This document shows positions 1 through 27,715 of a DNA stretch of 64,000 bases, in pieces. The stretch is taken from assembly GCA_034509925.1 (NCBI GenBank), contig CM067536.1, forward strand, positions 6,901,001 through 6,965,000. Reading direction: 5' to 3'. Positions within the stretch are counted from its first letter, which is position 1. Every line of letters starts with the position of its first letter. Origin of the DNA: Hirudinaria manillensis (lineage: Eukaryota; Annelida; Clitellata; Hirudinida; Hirudinidae). Both the position numbers and the translations under genes were made by a program. The notes below the pieces were generated by a model. The model had not been told where the DNA came from and searched no databases. It saw nothing but the letters and a program-made list of their open reading frames with translations.

Positions 1-1498
1 TCCGAGTCGTTAGACTGCTTGCCTGCTCTTTGTCCCTTGTTCGATTGTCTGAAAGGGGCGCCACTCGAAGAATCGTCCCTTTGTTCCGAGAACCTGTCTT
101 TGAAAGAATCTTTGCTCGGATTCTCCTTGAAAGCATCGTAGTCCGGGACGTTCGCGCTTTTCGTCTGCTCGCTCGCCATGCCGGCAAGTTTTCGTCTGGA
201 AAATATCGACATGGAAGGCTCTTGAGGCACCAGGACATCATCCGAAAGGTAATCGAGAAAAGAAGATTCCTCTAAAACCGCTTTGCTCTCGTTCATCTTC
301 ATCTTCTTAGATTCGGAATACGAAATTTCGCCCGCCAGCTTCCTTCTCGAAGCGACGGCACAATATCCGTCCAAGAGTTTCATGTCCTCGGGGAAGCCGC
401 CGAGAGCGAGATTCTTCCTGTCCAACGCGCCGTGTCTCTCCTTGCCGCATTTCGGCGGAGCGCTCGAAGGAAAGCTCGACGACGTCTTAAATTCAAACTG
501 AGTGGTTTTGAGTTCTTCGATGACGATTTTGCACGAATCGCTTTGGCTATTCGCATGCTTTTCGCTGAACAGCATGATCGCCGAGCCTTCTTCTGAAGAT
601 TTATTTGACGGAGATGCCATCCGGTCGTCTACAGGCAGAGGTTTGGCGGATTCTATTGCCATGCAAAGCTCTGCCTTGGTTGGTCTGCAATAAGAAATAA
701 TATTTTATTGAAATCTGCATGACAAAGCAAACAAGGACTTCACCATTACATGGTTAGCATCTTCTTGTGGACAGTTTCAAACGACTGGGACATTGCTCTC
801 CAGCTACTGTTGATGCTTTCCAAGTTTTGTTTCAAATCATGAACTTCTTTTCTCAGCTGTTCATTCTCTCCAGCAAGCTTTTCAATTTCTTCACATTTTG
901 AAACCTATTAAAAATACAGGCATTCAACATCCAGATTTGTCAACAAGCAAGAGCTACATAAATTGATAACTTATTTGATACTTCAAAATTCATAGATTAA
1001 CGTATGACTTATGGCATGTTGATTCTAAAAATACACTAAATGGATGTTGATACTTAACAACAATGTATCCATAAGCTTTAATGTCATTCAATATCTTGTT
1101 GCCCAGTGGACAAATTAAATTTTTAAAAAATTATGAAATCTCAAAACTATCACAAAGCCTTGTTAATTATATAGCATGCTTAAATGTTATCATCTTACAA
1201 CTTATTTGTAAGCAAAACAAATTTAAGAGTAACTGCCTGCTCTTTCAAGGATGCATTTTCCTTTTCTAGTTTTTCACACATTGACAAAGCATTATTTCTT
1301 TCCTCGACCAGCGAATCTAGGACTTTATTCATCTTCAATAAGGAAAAATTGTAAAACTAGACATCTTTTAACTCAATCTTTTGACTTAAAAAGCCACATG
1401 CTTACATGGTCAAACTTTTCCATCCACATTAGACATAACTCAGGAGTGATTTGGTGACAAATTTCACCAGTGTCTGCATAATCTAAAGCCTTTTCCAT
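1..1498 (-). CDS. Coiled-coil protein of unknown family, 5' part (continues beyond the left edge)
   Basis: Not recognised. Four exons join in frame: 1406-1498 (starts MEKALDYADTGEICHQ), 1234-1332, 750-904 and 684 to the window edge, giving at least 343 residues. Exons 2 and 3 encode a charged heptad-like coiled coil (pieces EERNNALSMCEKLEKENASL and KCEEIEKLAGENEQLRKEV). Exon 4 is long, polar and Ser/Lys/Asp rich, so probably disordered; it holds two copies of an SRRKLAG heptapeptide. The first exon has a short WMEKF segment before the coil. The intron after exon 2 has either a weak GTTACT donor at 1233 or a GC donor at 1236; both keep the frame. The exon 2 acceptor is AAG. The next gene on this strand, the transporter, ends 865 bases upstream. 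An adaptor or cytoskeletal scaffold is possible, but no function can be assigned. Confidence 0.7.
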
Positions 1499-2362
1499 CA
1501 CCGAGCTTACGACCCGAGGAAACTACGGGACTCTTGGGCGAAAATTGAGATTGGCGCCCCTCACGATAAACAAAATAATATTTTGTTCGTACCGTCAATC
1601 CCTAATGTATTTGAATAAAAAAAGATTAAATTCCTTAGAATATTTTAATTACACGATGAGGCTTTATCTTTATGATCATTGATATCTAAATTATCGATGA
1701 ATATATCCATAAATTAGTTTTATTTTTGACTTTATTCGAAATTCGGTATTTCTCACTTGATATCGATATTCAATTTAGAATTTTCCATTGTAACTTGGTG
1801 ATTTTGCTTATACATTAGTAATGTAATAGGATATTCTGCCTTAGATATTCTGTCTCCATGCGGCAATTTCAAGGCATGCAAAGAAGATAATTTGTATCAT
1901 GCACTTTTCCTAAGTGGTTATCTTATTAATCTCCTAAATGAATTTCGTCGTTCACTTTCGTTGAGTTTTGTTTAATTCATTTTAATTTGAAGCAGTTGTT
2001 AAAGCATATGGCAACCATCTCTTGAGAGTCGAACATCTTTTTCTAATCTGAAGAACACTACATTTCTGTTGACTTCAGCTGTCCACAACTTTTGGTATTA
2101 TACAAAAAGCCATATTTATTACGTTCATGTAAATGAATATATACAAAGTTCATTGCGATGTCAACCTAGTCAGAAATTCATATTTTCAGTACGCCCTTTT
2201 CTTGGGACACGATTTTTAAAATTTTGATTTGTCAATGAAATACGGTTTGTTAGAGATCACAAGCATGTAACATCGGCGACAAAGGTTTCTTTCATCCACG
2301 AACCAATTGTTCGATGTCCATCAAAATGATTACAAAACATTGACCTAGGAAGCAGACAGCTT
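1499..2362. other. Intergenic spacer between two same-strand genes
   Basis: This 0.86 kb AT-rich stretch lies between the start of the coiled-coil gene and the stop of the transporter. It should hold the transporter's 3' UTR and the coiled-coil gene's promoter. I see no further exon, repeat array or RNA gene. Confidence 0.6.
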
Positions 2363-13907
<11,545 letters not shown>

Positions 13908-14653
13908 TTCTTTCTTTCTTTCTTTCTTTTCTACTTTCCTGTCTCGACGTCTTCCTCGGCGAAGCTCTGTTTGGCGCGTCACTGGTTATCACTGGAGATT
14001 TTAATATTTAATTAATTTAATTAATTGTTGGAAATGTTATACGTAAACAATAATAATAATAATATTACAATGATAATAATAATAATATAAATTATAATTT
14101 TTGCAATAAAAGAATTAATAATAGTAATAAATAATAACAACCGGTATTCTTAAGTAAATATAACAATTGATGTTGTTGTTATTATTGTTATCAATATCAA
14201 AAGAATTTATTACTATGCTAACGAACGACGAAATTAGATTGTGCACAACTCGTACTCAATCATCATCGCCGTCGTCGTCATCATCACCATCTTCCTCCTC
14301 CTCCTCCTCATCATCATCGTCATCGTCATCGTCGTCGTCATCATCATCATCATCATCACCACCGTCTCCGACATCGTCGTCATGGTCAACGTCGTCGTCT
14401 TCCTCATTATCTCCATGGCATCACCATGGAAACTTCCGAATGCGTTCAGCTGAGCGTGAAATATGAATGACGTCTGAGTGGAACATTGATTGCTGGACCT
14501 GCCTGGAACACGCAGTCGATATTCGGGCATCCGTCATCATCCTTGTCATCATCATCATCACCATCACTACTACCACAATCATCATCATCATCATCATCTG
14601 CGTCCACGGCGACACTTCAGTCGCCACACCGAGGCTGCGAGCACCGAAGAGTA

Positions 14654-14675
14654 GGGTTGGGTTGGGTTGGGTGGG
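14654..14675 (+). other. Predicted G-quadruplex motif
   Basis: Five G-triplets (14654, 14659, 14664, 14669, 14673) separated by loops of one or two bases, followed by GG. This satisfies the standard intramolecular G4 pattern with very short loops. It lies about 0.75 kb upstream of the transporter's first coding exon. Confidence 0.7.
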
Positions 14676-15192
14676 TTGGATGGCCTGGGGTCCGACGTAA
14701 TCTCTTTAGTGCTAATCCAATAGAAATTCCTGACCAATTCCGAGCAGAACTGCTCATGGGGAACGACAGCTGTCCTCAATCATCATCAACACGCGGTGTC
14801 ATGTCACGGGAGGAGGAAGACGACGACGATGATGATGATGATGACGACGATGATGACGGTGGTGGTGGTGATGATGATGGTAATGTTGAATGTGATGAAG
14901 AGTACATATTGCTATATTGTTGCTGGGATAACAATGACGACGACGATGATGACGATGATGATGACGACGATGATGACGACGATGACGGTGGTGGTGGTGG
15001 TGATGATGACGATGACGATGACGGGGGTTGTTTGCAGATTTCTATTTTAAATTCAGTCAATTCATTTAAGAATGAAAGCGAACGAAAGTTGCGTGTCTTC
15101 AACGAATGTTGTTGAAAATTCTCGGCAAAAACCAAAAAAAAAAATATTTGTTTCCTTCCGGAAGAGATGGAAAGAACAAACATGGCAGACAT

Positions 15193-15934
15193 CACGTGAT
15201 CAACCTAAATATAGCTCGGGGATCATTAAAAGAAAACCATCAACAATAACAACAACAACAACAATGCAATAATAACAATAATAACAATAATAATAATACA
15301 AAATAATAGCAATTATATAATAATTACATTAATAATTATTATGCCCTGCAATAATTATTATATTCTAATTAAAATATTGCTTAAAACGAATAATGGTTAT
15401 ATAATTCAACGGAGCAGCCAAAAATAGCATGGAATGGAAATCCCTGCCACGTGACAGAAGAGAACAACACAGGAAGGAGTGAGTGAAAAGGATGAAAGTC
15501 AAACAGCGTTCAATAAACGCCGAAATACGACACTGTCATTCCATATCCTGATTGGTCACCAAATATATAATTGGGTGAGGGTGTCATCTCCCCAGGGGAG
15601 TGGCCGGGGATGGGGTTGGCTGGAGATGGGGGAGTTGTCCTGATAATGATGACGGTGAACAAAGCGTGACGTGGACAGACACCAGGGTCGCGTGGCTAAA
15701 GGAATTTTCCAAGGAGCGGTCCAATCATGATCATTCGTTTACTTTCAATGCAGCCAATCATAGCCTTATGTGCGCATCACGTGCTCATGTCATCCAATCA
15801 GCGGGGAGGAAACAAGGACTTTAAAAATTGTAATTAATTTTTTGTTGTTATTATTATTATTATTATTAAAAATAAAATGTATTTTCCCTGAGATTGTTGT
15901 TGATGGAACACCATCGAAGATCAGAAACCACGTG
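15193..15934. promoter_or_regulatory. Cluster of CACGTG E-boxes and CCAAT boxes
   Basis: CACGTG occurs at 15193, 15448, 15778 and 15929; the first has the fully palindromic context TCACGTGA. CCAAT occurs at 15721, 15754 and 15794, and its reverse complement ATTGG at 15551. The cluster is 1.3-2 kb upstream of the transporter start and 5 kb upstream of the oppositely oriented membrane-protein gene. Such E-boxes are bound by USF, MYC and MITF/TFE factors; binding here is inference only. Confidence 0.35.
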
Positions 15935-16028
15935 ACATCCCCACGTTATGAGAAAATGTTTTTAAATTTAAAAAAATCGTTTTTTTTCTCTCGACAAGAA
16001 ACTGTCGTTTATTTATTCATGATATTAA

Positions 16029-16074
<46 letters not shown>

Positions 16075-16097
16075 AATAATAATATTATTATTATTAT

Positions 16098-16128
<31 letters not shown>

Positions 16129-16802
16129 CCTCATACGTAATCATTGACTGGAGGACGTTGTGATTGTGTCTATTCAGTGTTTACCCCGGCCAATTATAAT
16201 TTATAATTTATAATCAAAGAATTATGCAGCTAATTATGAAGGAATTCAGGATAATTACAATGAGGCACTGAAGGCTGGGATAGAGGAAGCCATCTGTTAT
16301 TTCTTATACTAACGATTACTAATCGAGGCTCATTAATTATTCAATCTAGTAACACTACGCGACATGAATATTAATTAGGTCGGCGTAAACACAGTGTAGA
16401 AACTTATAATAGCGTGTCGAGAAGATAATAACTTGCGAGGGCATTGTTCGGTTGCATCCGTTACAACTGTAATTATGAATATATTTCCCCCCCCCCCCCG
16501 AGGTTCATGAATAATTTATGAGTTAGAACAGCGATTGCGGAAGGATCTACGTGCAACCAATGGTAATAATGATGGCTGAAAAGAAGAAGATGGTGGTGAT
16601 GATGATGATGATGATGATGACGACGACGACGACGACGATGATGATGATGACGACGACGACGATGATGGTGATGATGACGATGATGCCGATTGAAGGCATG
16701 GAGATGTAATGAAGGCCCCTAATTGACGTCCATTGTTAACGCTGCAAACAGACACTCGCGATATGCAAACAAAATACGTTACCGTTGCTCTGAAACAGTC
16801 GC

Positions 16803-16852
<50 letters not shown>

Positions 16853-17384
16853 CAATAATAATAACAACAATAATAATAATAATAATAACAACAATAATAT
16901 TAATAATAATCATCATCATCATCACCATCATCGTCATCATCATCTTGACATCGACATATTTTACATAATCATCAACATCACTTCAATTACCGTTTCCATC
17001 ACAAGAAGAGTTTGGCCTGACCTTGTAATTATAGCCATTATTTGTAAGTAATGAAGGCCAAATACTTTCGTGCCTCCCCATGCATTCCCCATGCATCCCC
17101 CATGCACCCCCCGTACCCCCATGCATCCTCCATGAATCCCCACACGACCCATGCATCCCCCATGCAATCCTCACACGACCCCTACATGTCACTCCCACTT
17201 TTTTCCCGTTGCCACTGGCAACCATTTAGAAGCGAAGGATCGCCTTGTTGACGATTCTCAGAAGTCGTCTGCTCCTTGCAAGTGTGTTTTGCGCGAAAAA
17301 GTTTGACGAAAGAAAGGAAATGATTTTCCGTCGAATTAAATAAGGAATAAAATCAAATAAAACGAAAACAAAATAATTATATTA

Positions 17385-17610
17385 ATATAATATAATATAA
17401 TATAATATAATATAATATAATATAATATAATATAATATAATATAATATAATATAATATAATATAATATAATATAATATAATATAATATAATATAATATAA
17501 TATAATATAATATAATATAATATAATATAATATAATATAATATAATATAATATAATATAATATAATATAATATAATATAATATAATATAATATAATATAA
17601 TATAATATAA
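17385..17610. repeat. (TATAA)n pentanucleotide array
   Basis: About 44 uninterrupted copies of TATAA, bracketed by TTAATTATATTAATAT-like sequence on both sides. It is a pure AT satellite-like tract, likely to be easily unwound and length-variable. Confidence 0.95.
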
Positions 17611-18599
17611 TTAATTATATTAATATAATTAAAATGATGTAATTATGTTCAGTACAATTAATATGATTAGAAGTAATTAATTACATCAATTTATGACCTT
17701 CACGATCTAATATCGGTTCAAGGTCAAATATGGCGAATGTAAACACGACAATGTTGATAATAAAAATGACGAAGAGGACGACGAAGATGACGATGACGAT
17801 AATGGGTTTTAAAGGTTATCCGAGCAAGATGAGTGCTGGATGGTGCGTGAAAGTTGGAAATGGAAAATTATAAAAAGGCATATTTTGATAAAAATATCGA
17901 ATTAATAATTAAAAAAAAAATCTAATTAATAAAATAATAATTAACGTGTAAATCTGTTTAACTTCGAATCTTATCACTGTTCTGGAATCAACTACTGATG
18001 TGAGATGTTGCCTACATAAATCAGTATCATCATCATTACCATCTTCTTCTTCATCATCATCACTATCATCATCATCATCATCATCGTCTTCACCATCATT
18101 ATCATCATCGGCTAAAAATATCCATCGTTGCAACGAGGCCGCACGCACGAAATCTTTATCCCAGAATGAACCTACACTGTTTATAACGTAGTCAACATCA
18201 TCATCATCATCATCATCATCATCGTCGTCGTCGTCATCGTCGTCATCGTCATCGTCATCATCAGTATAATTCTAAGCAGCAACATCATTATCGTTGATGT
18301 CAATGATGATTGAAATGTTATCATCACATCAAATTGAAGTCCGATAAAACTTTATGACCTGCAAGAGGGCCAAATAAAACATTTTGTTCTAAGAAATCAA
18401 ATAATATAATTAATAGGATGTTTAATAAAATATTAATAAATAAATAAATACATTAATTGATTGATTGATTAATTAATTAATTAATTATTAAGCGAAGCTA
18501 CTTGGATCAGTCGACAAATTTCCAATAAGATCAATAAATGACAATAAATGCAACAACAACAACCGTAATAATAATAATAATGATAATAATTGAATTACT

Positions 18600-18764
18600 T
18601 TGTTTAAGTTTTGGACTTTTGCTTGTTGCTTCTATTTGTTCATGACTGTTTTTCTGTTTTTATTTGTGTTGTGACTGCCTGTGATCCCTTGTTGGGATCT
18701 GGGGTCACTGTTTTCCGGCGGAGCCGTGATTGTGAATAAACAAATAATAATAATAATAATAATG

Positions 18765-18815
<51 letters not shown>
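18600..18815 (+). mobile_element. Possible short retroelement 3' end with (AAT)n tail
   Basis: A block of unique, less AT-rich sequence (18605-18735; contains GGGATCTGGGGTCACTG and GGCGGAGCCGTG) ends in AATAAAC and passes straight into a long AAT array. This is the shape of a SINE or LINE 3' end with a microsatellite tail. No coding capacity or target duplication was identified, so this is tentative. Confidence 0.3.
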
Positions 18816-19316
18816 TGATTAATATTCAATAGCATCGACTAATAATAAATATTATAATGAGGTCACGAACTCACCTACTCCAAGATCGTGTAATGTTGTT
18901 TTTTTAATTATTTAATTAATTAATTAATTATTTATTTATTTATTTTCTGTTATCCTCGCATTCCTCCACCTTGCTTCTCCGTTCTCTTCTGATAAAAACC
19001 AGTCCCCAATTCTACAATTTGTTCCTCTTTCTATCCTCATCATCTCTCCACCATCCGATGAGGCTCCGCCCCCATCGGCTTATGAATATTCAGAGATGGA
19101 TGATGATGACGACGACGACGATGCTCTCACTCGAGGCGATCGAGATGCTTTCGATGCTTTTGAGAGTCTGGTTTTGCCCTGTGTTTATTAAAATGATTTG
19201 AATATGTTAATTTATTAATTGCTTATTCAAATCGATCCTCACTACTGACGAGGGCAAAGGACATTCGTTATCACTGATGTGACCTTAACAGTTGCACTGA
19301 CGACGACGACGACGAC

Positions 19317-19350
<34 letters not shown>

Positions 19351-21183
19351 AATTGAGATTCTGGTAAACATTAATGAATCAATTAGGTGATGAATTGGTT
19401 ACTAGTACAGAAAATCTTTTTTGTGGTTTTATCAGTTAATAATATGTTAAATAATAAATAAATACATAAGTAAATAAATAAATAAATAAAAATGTTAATT
19501 TAATTAAATTATGGTAAAAATTAAAATAAAATTTTAAATTAAAAATATTTAGATATAAATGTAATTTAATATCATATATAATTAATTGAATATAATATAT
19601 TATATAGTAATATAATATTTTTAATTAAATGGAATAATCTAATTTATTTCTTTCGCGACATTAAATGCCGTAAATCAAATCTTCTCTATTTAAATTTTTT
19701 CTCAGGAATTTCTTGGAAAAGAAAGATTTATTAGATTAATTTAATCACATTTTTCATTAAATCGGTTTATTAATATTTATAAATCATTAAATAATATTAA
19801 TTTAAAATAAATATCAACTGATTGATTGAAGGATTAATATACTAATTCTACGTTGTTTATATGTTAAAGCCATTTAAATTTTATTCAAATTCCTGATGTT
19901 CCATACTTCCGGTTAATTAGAGGCGGTGGCAATGCATTTTTTAAAAGGAAAATAAATTATTATAAATAATTATTATAAAATTATTATAAATATTTAATTT
20001 AAACAGTTTCTCCGCTTATTTTTGAATTGTCTCACGAACAAAAATACATGTCGTCGGACCAAACAATCTCTGATAAACATCGATTTATGAATTTCAAAAT
20101 GTACTTTTGTTTTTAAATAAGTAAAATTCCTCTATATAATAATAATGCTGATAATAATAATAATAATAATAATAATAAAATATAAATAATTTACCTATAA
20201 TAAATATAAAATATATTTTATAAAAACTATAAAGCCTTGAAATTGATATACATACACACACATAAAATACATTTGTCTTATAAAAATAGAAAAATAGAAA
20301 TTATTAAAAAAACAAATTATTTCGAATCTTTGTGTCTCGTAAATGTGAGACCATAATAAGAGATAATTTGACAAGAATTGTTTAGGAATTTTAATAAAAA
20401 TAATTTCTTTTCTTAGAATTCCCTCCAGATCACTTGTAGGATTTCCTAATGAGGTTCCACGCCTCAACGCGTACTCCGTAAAAAGAAGTCGTTGGTGTTA
20501 TTTATTTATTAATTTATTTTGAATTTTAAATCTTAAATTTAAATATTTACACGTTTATTGCATTAATATTTATTGAGATGATGCATTAGCACGAAACCCA
20601 TTAAAACCACGTGACACTTCAAAAGCATCAGCATATTTCAGTAGCAATGCTTGCATTACAAGCAGTTATTAATATTAATGAGGCTATTAATAACGCAGGT
20701 TGAGGTAATTTGAATATAAGCCTCTCATTATAAGACCATTATTATAAGACATCATAGACATCTGAGACAGCTCAACATCACAACAACAATACCACAAAGG
20801 TCACAACAGCACACCACAACATCACAACAACACCTCAACACCACAACGACACAACAGCACAACAACACATCACCACAACACCTCGACCTGGCAATTAATG
20901 ACCCTCTCCAATTAATGAAATTCCTGTGATTCAGAGGATCATCAGAACTTCTTTTCAGCCTCTTGCTTGCTCTCGTTGCCGGGTTCCGTGTTGTTGCTGC
21001 TCAAGTCGTCTCAAGTCGTCTGCTCGGTTGAAGGCTTGATTGATTGATTGATTGATTGACTGATTGATTGAAGGATTTCAATCGATCACGTCCAATCGAA
21101 ACCTCTTTTGTTGAAACAAAACAATACAAAACAAGTCGAAAAATTGTAAACAAACGGTTCCACAAGCGGATATCGAAGTTGGA

Positions 21184-24238
<3,055 letters not shown>

Positions 24239-24254
24239 GAGAACTATTTACGTT

Positions 24255-24545
24255 GTCTTTGTAACTCATTACAAATTCATTACATCCCCTTTACATAATC
24301 TTTAAATTCCCTTTACATATTCTTTACATTCTTTACATATTTTTACATTCCCTTTACATCTTCATTACATTCCCTTTACATATTCTTTACATATTATTAC
24401 ATTCTCTTTACATCTTTATTACATTCCCTTTACATATTATTACATTCCCTTTACATCTTCATTACATTCCCTTTACATATTCTTTACATATTCATCACAT
24501 CCTATTTACATATTCTTTACATCCTCTTTACACTTTCTTTCTCTT
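24255..24545 (+). repeat. TTTACAT-based minisatellite in the inferred 3' UTR
   Basis: More than 20 occurrences of TTTACAT or ATTACAT, arranged in imperfect higher-order units such as CATTCCCTTTACATATTCT. It begins shortly after the stop codon of the membrane-protein gene, so it is probably transcribed in its 3' UTR. Confidence 0.85.
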
Positions 24546-25611
24546 CTATCAGTTCCAGTCTCTCCGACAGTTGCCTTCGAGATTCATTGTGTGTCATTGT
24601 TGTTGTCGTCGTCGTCGTCGTCATCGTTGTTGTTGATGTTGTTTACGATGTGTTCCTATTGGAAACGTTTTTGTCAAGTGTTGCCATGTGCCTTGCAAAG
24701 CAATTGTTGTGAGAAAAAAGTTCCAAAAATTGTTCTACCTTGTTATAATAATAATAATCTTTATTATGTTTATATAAATAATTGTTAATATTATTATTAT
24801 TATTATTACTATTATTATTATTATTATTATTATTAATGTTATTATTATTGTTGCCTGTCATTATTGTTATCATTATCGTTGTTTTGATATCTAAGATGAT
24901 TTGTGATCATGTAATAATTTTAATAAATTTACTTGGTTTATTAATTTACATTAAGCTGAGAAATTGTAATAAAAATTTATAGCAAGACAAGTTTTTAACA
25001 AGCAGGAGATTGAATCCTTCAATATCACCCACCAGGCCATCATTTGTTGTGACGTTGTTTACTTTCTTCATACTTGGATTTTATTTGAAAATAATAAATA
25101 ACAATTTAAATAATATTAAATAAAATAATTATTTTCAAATACATTTTAACATCTTGCTGTTTATTATTTCAATGCCAATGATAATGATTTGTTCTCGTCT
25201 GTTCTTTTGCCAAAATTTCAATGATGGCTGATATGGGATATTCGTAATGAAAATATAAATTGAATAATAATAAAAATAAAAATATTAATAATAAATATCA
25301 ATGCTATTATTATTATTATTTAATTTATTTATATTTTTAACTTTTAATAGTAAAGTCAATTTTTGATTTGAGGCTTTAAAAGATGATAAATTTTAATAAA
25401 AGTTCAAAGGTTCACGCGTAAGTTCAAGGGGAGGTCCCGAATTTGCATAAATTTGCATAAGCAATGAATTATCCCGAACTGTTGAAAATCTTCAAACCAG
25501 TAATAAAGACATCTTTTTAGGAACGAAGCATTAAAAGTATTTAAAAGTTATTTTTATCACAATAAATTCCAAGACAGCTTGGAAGGCCAGCCATTATTAT
25601 TATATTAAAAA

Positions 25612-25697
<86 letters not shown>

Positions 25698-26123
25698 GTT
25701 ATTACAGACAATGCTTTGAGATTGTGTTACAGTTGAAAATATCAGACTGCTTTTGAAATAAATAAATAAATAAGAGTGAACATTTAAAAAGAATTTAAAT
25801 TCATATGAAAACAGCTTAAACATAATCACGTAATGTTTTCATGGTAAACATAAACGACATGCTACGAAAAAAATACAAGTAGAGGTTTGTTTACATCACC
25901 TAGCAATTGCATACTTTGTTGTGTTGTTGTGGCCAGCCAACCATGACAACTTTGGCATCGTGCCAACAATCAGGCTGCATCCTCGTAGCAATCCATGCGC
26001 GCGATTCACTTGCGGAACACCTGACCGGGCACCTGCTTGGAACCCTGAGTTTTTTAAAGCGCCCATCGAAACATCATCATCATCATCACCATCGAAGGAC
26101 AGCTGATCGCAAACGATCACGTG
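24546..26123. other. Spacer between the membrane-protein gene and the CFAP73-like gene
   Basis: 1.6 kb containing ATT arrays (24790-24850, 25615-25697) and AT-rich unique sequence. From about 25900 the base composition rises toward the CFAP73-like start; this presumably holds its promoter and 5' UTR, including a TCACGTGA E-box at 26116-26123 that abuts the start ATG. Small open frames at 25896-26203 overlap that exon but show no family resemblance. Confidence 0.6.
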
Positions 26124-27663
26124 ATGTCTCCGGGCGATGGAAACGGTTTCCAAGGAGTCCTGGAGTTGACCAGCGGTGCGAGGGCACTCCAACTGAAGCA
26201 TGACCTTGGAAAGGCCGACAGGTCATTGAGAGACCAATGGAAGGTGATGATGATGATGATGATGATGATAATTGATTATTTTTAAATTAATTAATTTATA
26301 AAGTTTTTTTATGATTTATTAAATACTTAACTTTAATAATAATCACTTTACTGACGTTATTTAAATATAATTAATATTTAAATTAATTATTAAGTAATAA
26401 TGATTTAATGAGCCAATTATTTAAAAGGGGTTTTTTCTTTATAACTTATTAAATATCTTTTAATAATTTATCGAATATTAATTTTATAATTGCATAAATA
26501 TTCTATAATTAATATTGTTTATTTTATTTTTAATAATAATACTCTATTTATGATTTCCTTGAGATTAAATAATAATTTTAATTAAATTTCCGCTCAAGGA
26601 TTACACAAACAAGATGGCGTCGATAGAAGAGAGGAAGAAACAGATGGAGGAGAGAAGGTCCAACATCAAGGAAAACTATAAGAGGCTCAACATTTATTTG
26701 CAGGTTATTTTAATGGGAATCTTCTTATATATTTTTATATTAATTATATTTAGAAGATTATTAATATTAATAATAATAATATTATTATTATTAAAGTATA
26801 TCTACAAAGCATAATTGTTAGCTCATTTGGTTTTTGCAACTTCTAATGTGAAAGTCTATTTGATAAATCGTTGCCACCTTGATCATTTGACTGACTGAGT
26901 GACTGATTGATTGATCGATCAATCGATCAGCTGATTGAACGGTTGGTTGACCGAATAACTGATTGGTTGATCAAAATGTAGGACGTCAACACAAAGAGAA
27001 AGCAAGCATTGGAGAGGGTCCATCAGATCAAATCGATAAGAAGCCAAAAAGAGCAGGACATTCAAAAGTCGATGGCAACATTTTCAATTTATTCCTTCAT
27101 TTAATTTATTTGTTTATTTAATTTATAATATTTTTGCAAAACAAAAGAAAATAAATGATTGATTACCGTAATTTCAGAGATAAATTACTTTTTGAATTTA
27201 TTTGATCGTTATTTATCGATCCACTCGTACAATTTGAGGTTGATTGAAATTATTAATTTAGTTTAACCTCCATTAAAATCTTCAAAAACTGCAGCATTAT
27301 TCATGAGCTAGATGAATATTGATGAACTTTAACTCCTCCCCTTGACCCCAGGTTGAACCAGGAATTAAACCAACTCCGTCAGGCCAAAGCAATGGTCCAG
27401 AACGAGGTGAAGAAATATTCAAAGTTCGAATCCTACCTTAAACAGGTCAGTTCAGTGGGCGGGGCTAACGAGGTCAATGACGTCATCAAAGTGGCAAGCA
27501 CACTGACGCAAGAGCGCGATGTGAGCGGAAATTATAAAATATAATAAATAAAAAATACTTAAATAATTTTGTGATTAAATTTAAAACACCTGGGGTTATT
27601 ATTATTATTGTTAAAAATTAATTTAACAAAGTAAAATATTAAGAATTATTATAATAACATTAC

Positions 27664-27715
<52 letters not shown>

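Larger units (their letters stand above)
13908..21183. other. Repeat-filled spacer between divergent genes
   Basis: 7.3 kb separates the 5' ends of the transporter (-) and the membrane-protein gene (+). It holds TCA/TCG arrays (14255-14430, 14540-14600), GAT/GAC arrays (14812-15030), ATT (16020-16130), GAT (16590-16690), AAT (16800-16910), a TATAA pentanucleotide array, TCA (18040-18110, 18195-18262), AAT (18745-18815) and GAC/GAT (19297-19350). The region 15180-15940 is more complex and carries E-box and CCAAT motifs. No exon with splice sites and conserved protein could be supported, although 5' UTR exons of either gene could lie here. Confidence 0.6.

Noticed and set aside
14486-15195. Asp-rich (+) and Ser-rich (-) frames of 139-209 residues
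   Set aside because: They are encoded by GAT/GAC arrays, and complementary frames are equally open; no conserved segment.
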